Shown here: in pieces, positions 4,253 to 7,168 of the stretch | How positions within the stretch are numbered: the stretch's first letter is position 1 | Layout: every line of letters starts with the position of its first letter | NCBI GenBank assembly: GCA_003483645.1 | Contig: DMYM01000305.1 | Span: 1-7,168, forward strand | DNA: 7,168 nucleotides | Reading direction: 5' to 3' | Origin: Verrucomicrobiales bacterium | GTDB taxonomy: Bacteria; Verrucomicrobiota; Verrucomicrobiia; Verrucomicrobiales; Akkermansiaceae | Made by a program: the position numbers and the translations under genes | The notes under the pieces: model-generated | Told to the model about the DNA's origin: nothing | The model's database searches: none | The model's input: only the letters and a program-made list of their open reading frames with translations

Positions 4253-7168
4253 CTATACTTCCTCCGGGTTCAGCCACCGGAAGCTCACCAGCTTGAAACG
4301 GCGGCCGAACTCGATCTCGTCGGGGCTCCTCTTCGCCACCGGATTAAGGCCGCTGGAATCCGAATTGATCGGCTCCGGCATGCGCTGCACCACCGCCTCG
4401 CACCAGGCCCGGGCCTGCACGTTGCCCTGCGCGTCCACGGACTCGCCGTAGGCGCGGACCAGGAAGGAATCCGAACGCGGACGCAGGCCCGAACCGATGG
4501 CCTGCACGATGTCCCCCTGAGTCAGGTAGCTGGGAAGTCCCCACGCCACCGAGTCAGGCTTCTGGGTCTGCTCCAGGCGCGTGGCGTCGCTCATATTGTC
4601 GAAGCTCACGTTGCGCAACCTGTCCCGCGGATTGTTCGGAATGCGGAGAATCTCGTGCTCGTCAAACTCCGCGTTGATCCCGGAGCGCTGGATGGCGGCC
4701 TCGATCGGTCCCGCATCCCCGTGCTCACTGTCCACCAGGCGGCGATTGATGAAGTCCGACAGGCCGAAGAAGGGCGCCCGCTCCTTCACCTCCCGCACGA
4801 TCTCCTGCGCGAGGCGCTCAAGATCACTGTCGGAGGTGTCGCTGCCGTCGATGCTCAGGAAGCCGGAGGTGGCCTCCTCGTCATCCCAGTTGCCGTCGAG
4901 ATACTCACCATTGGGCGGATTGATCACCCGCGGGAAGGGAACCGCGTCCTTGCTGGCATAGTCACCCGCATTCATGGCGGAGGCCAGCACGGCCTTCCAG
5001 GCGTCCACGCTGACGGAGTTCACGTTGAATCCGCCATTGAGCCAGAGCTGGCTGGCAGACTTGTGGAAGTTGACTATGTCACTGCGCACGTTGGTGCCGG
5101 TTCCCACCAGCTGGAAGCGCCCGTTGGGCAGCGGGTTCTCCTCGGGACTCTCCACGAAGGCAATCTTGCGCGCATTATTACCGGTGGAGACGAAGAAGTT
5201 GTCCCAGAGGTTGAAGTTCGTCTCGTAGCTCAGGTCATAGACCACGAAGTGGTCGTCGGGACGGTTGAAGAGAATCTGGCGGGTCAGCATGGCCCAGTAG
5301 TCCGCTCCCCGACCCGAAGTCCGGCCTCCCTGGTGACCGAAGAGATACGAGTTCCAGCCGTTGTTGGCTTTCTCACGGGAGGTCTGCAGCACCGGGCTGG
5401 TGTGCAGGCGGCCCACCCGGGGATCCACTATCGAGTTGCCCACCGCGTAGCTGGGGTGCCAGCCGAATTCGGAGAGCTTCAGGTGGCGCAGGAACCCGAG
5501 GGAGGGAATGCCGATCTCCTCGCGAGGCACGTCGAAGAGGACCACCCCGTCGTCCGGTGCGTTGAGCGGTTCGCCGAAGGGCCAGCCGACCTGCCTCCCG
5601 TCAATCGAGCGGGGCATCATGTTCTGCCAGCTCACCCGCTGGTCAAAGAGGTCACGGGTATACATCCCGTAAAAGTGGGGGGGCAGGTCGGTGACATTAT
5701 CCCACGGGTTGCGGCAGAAGTAGGCCGCCCGCGGGTTCCAGGTCCCGATCACCGAGCTCTTGAGGTGCTGGGGCTGGCCACGCAGCTGGCCCGATCCAAG
5801 GACGTTTGAACGGTGCTCGTCCCACCAGCGGATGCGGAAGCCGTCCCGCGTGCGGGTGTCCGGGATGGCCGTGCCCGGCAATCGGGCGCGGCTGCTCCCC
5901 AAGTCATGGACCCGCGGCTCCGGCTGGCGGCCGCGACCCGTACTCCACTGCACCGGCAGTTCGTCACTACCACCCGCCTGCAGCGAGGTATTGGCGTAAA
6001 CGATGGACTGCATGTTGTTGAAGGAGGAGTCATTGAAGGAACGCTGGCGACCGGCACTCTTGAGCGACATCATGTAGTTGTCCCCGCCGGACTGGTTGCC
6101 CGGGCCAGGAAATTCGATGAAGGTCACCGGCTTCTTGGTGTGCGTCTGCTGCATGTCCTGCCAGAAGTAGAGCCCCGGGTCAGGCGCCACCGAGGAGGAG
6201 AGAACATTGCGGTCAATCTGGAAGAGCTGGTATTCCGACGTTCGGATCGGGCTGAAGACCAGCGTTTCCCCCGGGGCCATGGTGGTGGGCTGCAGCTTGA
6301 AGAGAACCCAGCCCACGTAGTGCCCGGGGCTGGGATCAGATCCACTCGGCTTGGCTCCCACCTTGGTCGATCCGCGACCGAAGGGAATCGGAACATTGGT
6401 CCGGGTGGTGCGGTCGGAGTAGGTGACCCGCACGTCCTTGTTTCCGTTCACGAAGATGGTGGCGCACATGTTGTGGAGCTTGAGCGACACGTTGTAGGGG
6501 TTCCACAGCGCCACGCGGGGATAGTAACAGATCCGGAGGACCTGGGGGGACGAGGGGTTGTCCGCGCTCTGTGAATAGGTCGCCAGGTTGTAGTAGACCG
6601 CACCCTCCGTCATGACCGGAAACAGGTTGGGCTGAACAAACGGAAGGAAGGATGCCGGGCGCAGGTTGCCGCCATCATAAACGTTCACGCCATCGTTCAT
6701 CCCGCGCAGGGTGCCATTGGAGATGTCCTCCGGGGTCGGGGGAGCCGGATCCACCATATCGGTCTCGTCCTCGTTATACTGCAGGAGCCTGCCAGCATTG
6801 GCCCAGTTGCGCACCAGGGCGAAGGTCGGGGCGATATCGCGATACTTCGTCTGACCCCAGGTCGTTCCCTGCTCATCCGCCACGTTGGCGTTGGCCGGTC
6901 CGATCATGTTGTCGTGGTCGTCAATCCCCTGGGAGACGATCCTGCCGTCAGCCCGGAGATCACGGATTGTGCCACGGCGATCGTGGACATAGGCGGTGAG
7001 GTCCCGCAGGAGCCCTCCCTGGCGCACGTTGCACAGGACCGCCTTCGACTGGGTCGTCATGTGGTGGAAGGCCTTCTTTTTCCGGAGGGCGTTTTCCCGG
7101 CTGGGCACGCCGTCGGTCAGTTCCACCGTCTTGCGGCTGAACAACTTGCGCACTTCCTGATCGGTAAG
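4253..7168 (-). CDS. Verru_Chthon cassette protein A, 5' end beyond the window
   Basis: The frame is open from the right edge to the TAG stop at 4255-4253, giving 971 visible residues. A GTG at 7153 exists, but the codons before it (LTDQE) are open to the edge and family members are longer, so the true start lies outside. Family-like landmarks from N to C are a QGGLLRDL-like segment near the start (about 7005-7028), SLGFLRHLKL with SYAVGNSIVDPR (about 5406-5507), VVYDLSYETNFNLWDNFF (about 5192-5245), GGFNVNSVSVDAWKAVLAS (about 4978-5038), FLVRAYGESVDAQGNVQARAWCEAVVQR split over about 4390-4472, and the ending RRFKLVSFRWLNPEEV. Known members, from memory, start with a pilin-like hydrophobic helix (not visible here) and sit with prepilin-like proteins B, C and D, suggesting export by a type II/IV pilus-like machine. 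Their function is unknown. No frameshift is evident. A strong terminator follows, and no B, C or D gene lies downstream. Confidence 0.88.
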   Translation of the reverse strand, partial: LTDQEVRKLFSRKTVELTDGVPSRENALRKKKAFHHMTTQSKAVLCNVRQGGLLRDLTAYVHDRRGTIRDLRADGRIVSQGIDDHDNMIGPANANVADEQGTTWGQTKYRDIAPTFALVRNWANAGRLLQYNEDETDMVDPAPPTPEDISNGTLRGMNDGVNVYDGGNLRPASFLPFVQPNLFPVMTEGAVYYNLATYSQSADNPSSPQVLRICYYPRVALWNPYNVSLKLHNMCATIFVNGNKDVRVTYSDRTTRTNVPIPFGRGSTKVGAKPSGSDPSPGHYVGWVLFKLQPTTMAPGETLVFSPIRTSEYQLFQIDRNVLSSSVAPDPGLYFWQDMQQTHTKKPVTFIEFPGPGNQSGGDNYMMSLKSAGRQRSFNDSSFNNMQSIVYANTSLQAGGSDELPVQWSTGRGRQPEPRVHDLGSSRARLPGTAIPDTRTRDGFRIRWWDEHRSNVLGSGQLRGQPQHLKSSVIGTWNPRAAYFCRNPWDNVTDLPPHFYGMYTRDLFDQRVSWQNMMPRSIDGRQVGWPFGEPLNAPDDGVVLFDVPREEIGIPSLGFLRHLKLSEFGWHPSYAVGNSIVDPRVGRLHTSPVLQTSREKANNGWNSYLFGHQGGRTSGRGADYWAMLTRQILFNRPDDHFVVYDLSYETNFNLWDNFFVSTGNNARKIAFVESPEENPLPNGRFQLVGTGTNVRSDIVNFHKSASQLWLNGGFNVNSVSVDAWKAVLASAMNAGDYASKDAVPFPRVINPPNGEYLDGNWDDEEATSGFLSIDGSDTSDSDLERLAQEIVREVKERAPFFGLSDFINRRLVDSEHGDAGPIEAAIQRSGINAEFDEHEILRIPNNPRDRLRNVSFDNMSDATRLEQTQKPDSVAWGLPSYLTQGDIVQAIGSGLRPRSDSFLVRAYGESVDAQGNVQARAWCEAVVQRMPEPINSDSSGLNPVAKRSPDEIEFGRRFKLVSFRWLNPEEV

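Noticed and set aside
3764..5809. A 681-codon open frame on the plus strand opposite the epimerase and cassette genes
   Set aside because: It runs in exact codon register with the minus-strand genes, so its stops would need TTA, CTA or TCA codons there, which GC-rich genes avoid. Its protein is rich in H, R, G and V with no recognisable motif, and it crosses two genes and a terminator.

Overview
The window is a GC-rich stretch of bacterial chromosome that most likely comes from a member of the Verrucomicrobiota. The strongest reason is the large minus-strand gene at 4253-7168. Its protein carries the hallmark segments of the Verru_Chthon cassette protein A family, which is known from Verrucomicrobium, Chthoniobacter and relatives. 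A secreted SHD1-domain protein, a type common in the Planctomycetes/Verrucomicrobia group, and the general style of the other genes agree with this. There are no rRNA or tRNA genes, CRISPR arrays, insertion sequences or phage genes.

Layout, left to right: a plus-strand gene for a 37-kDa nucleoid-associated (NdpA/NA37 family) protein lies at 92-1156. It converges, with only 7 bases between stops, on a minus-strand ATP-grasp ligase of the D-Ala-D-Ala ligase type (1164-2147). A 184-bp gap with stem-loops follows. Next, all on the minus strand, come a small exported SHD1-domain protein (2332-3015), an atypical NAD-dependent epimerase/dehydratase-like protein (3131-4159), and a textbook intrinsic terminator (4201-4223). 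The terminator closes the transcript of the Verru_Chthon cassette protein A gene (4253 to the right edge, 5' end outside the window).

The terminator separates the cassette gene from the downstream genes. The epimerase, SHD1 and ATP-grasp genes are therefore probably not part of the cassette operon, and the gaps between them (115 and 184 bp) suggest they may be separately expressed. I see no coherent pathway joining the five genes. They look like ordinary chromosomal neighbours, except that the cassette protein belongs to a conserved multi-gene set of unknown function whose other members (prepilin-like B, C and D) would have to lie beyond the right edge.

Long open frames on the opposite strand, including one of 681 codons, are shadows. 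They run in codon register with the real genes, where antisense stops would require TTA, CTA or TCA codons, which are rare in GC-rich coding sequence. No clearly new system can be demonstrated here. The best leads are the cassette protein of unknown function, the epimerase-like protein that lacks the catalytic lysine, and the ATP-grasp enzyme of unknown substrate.
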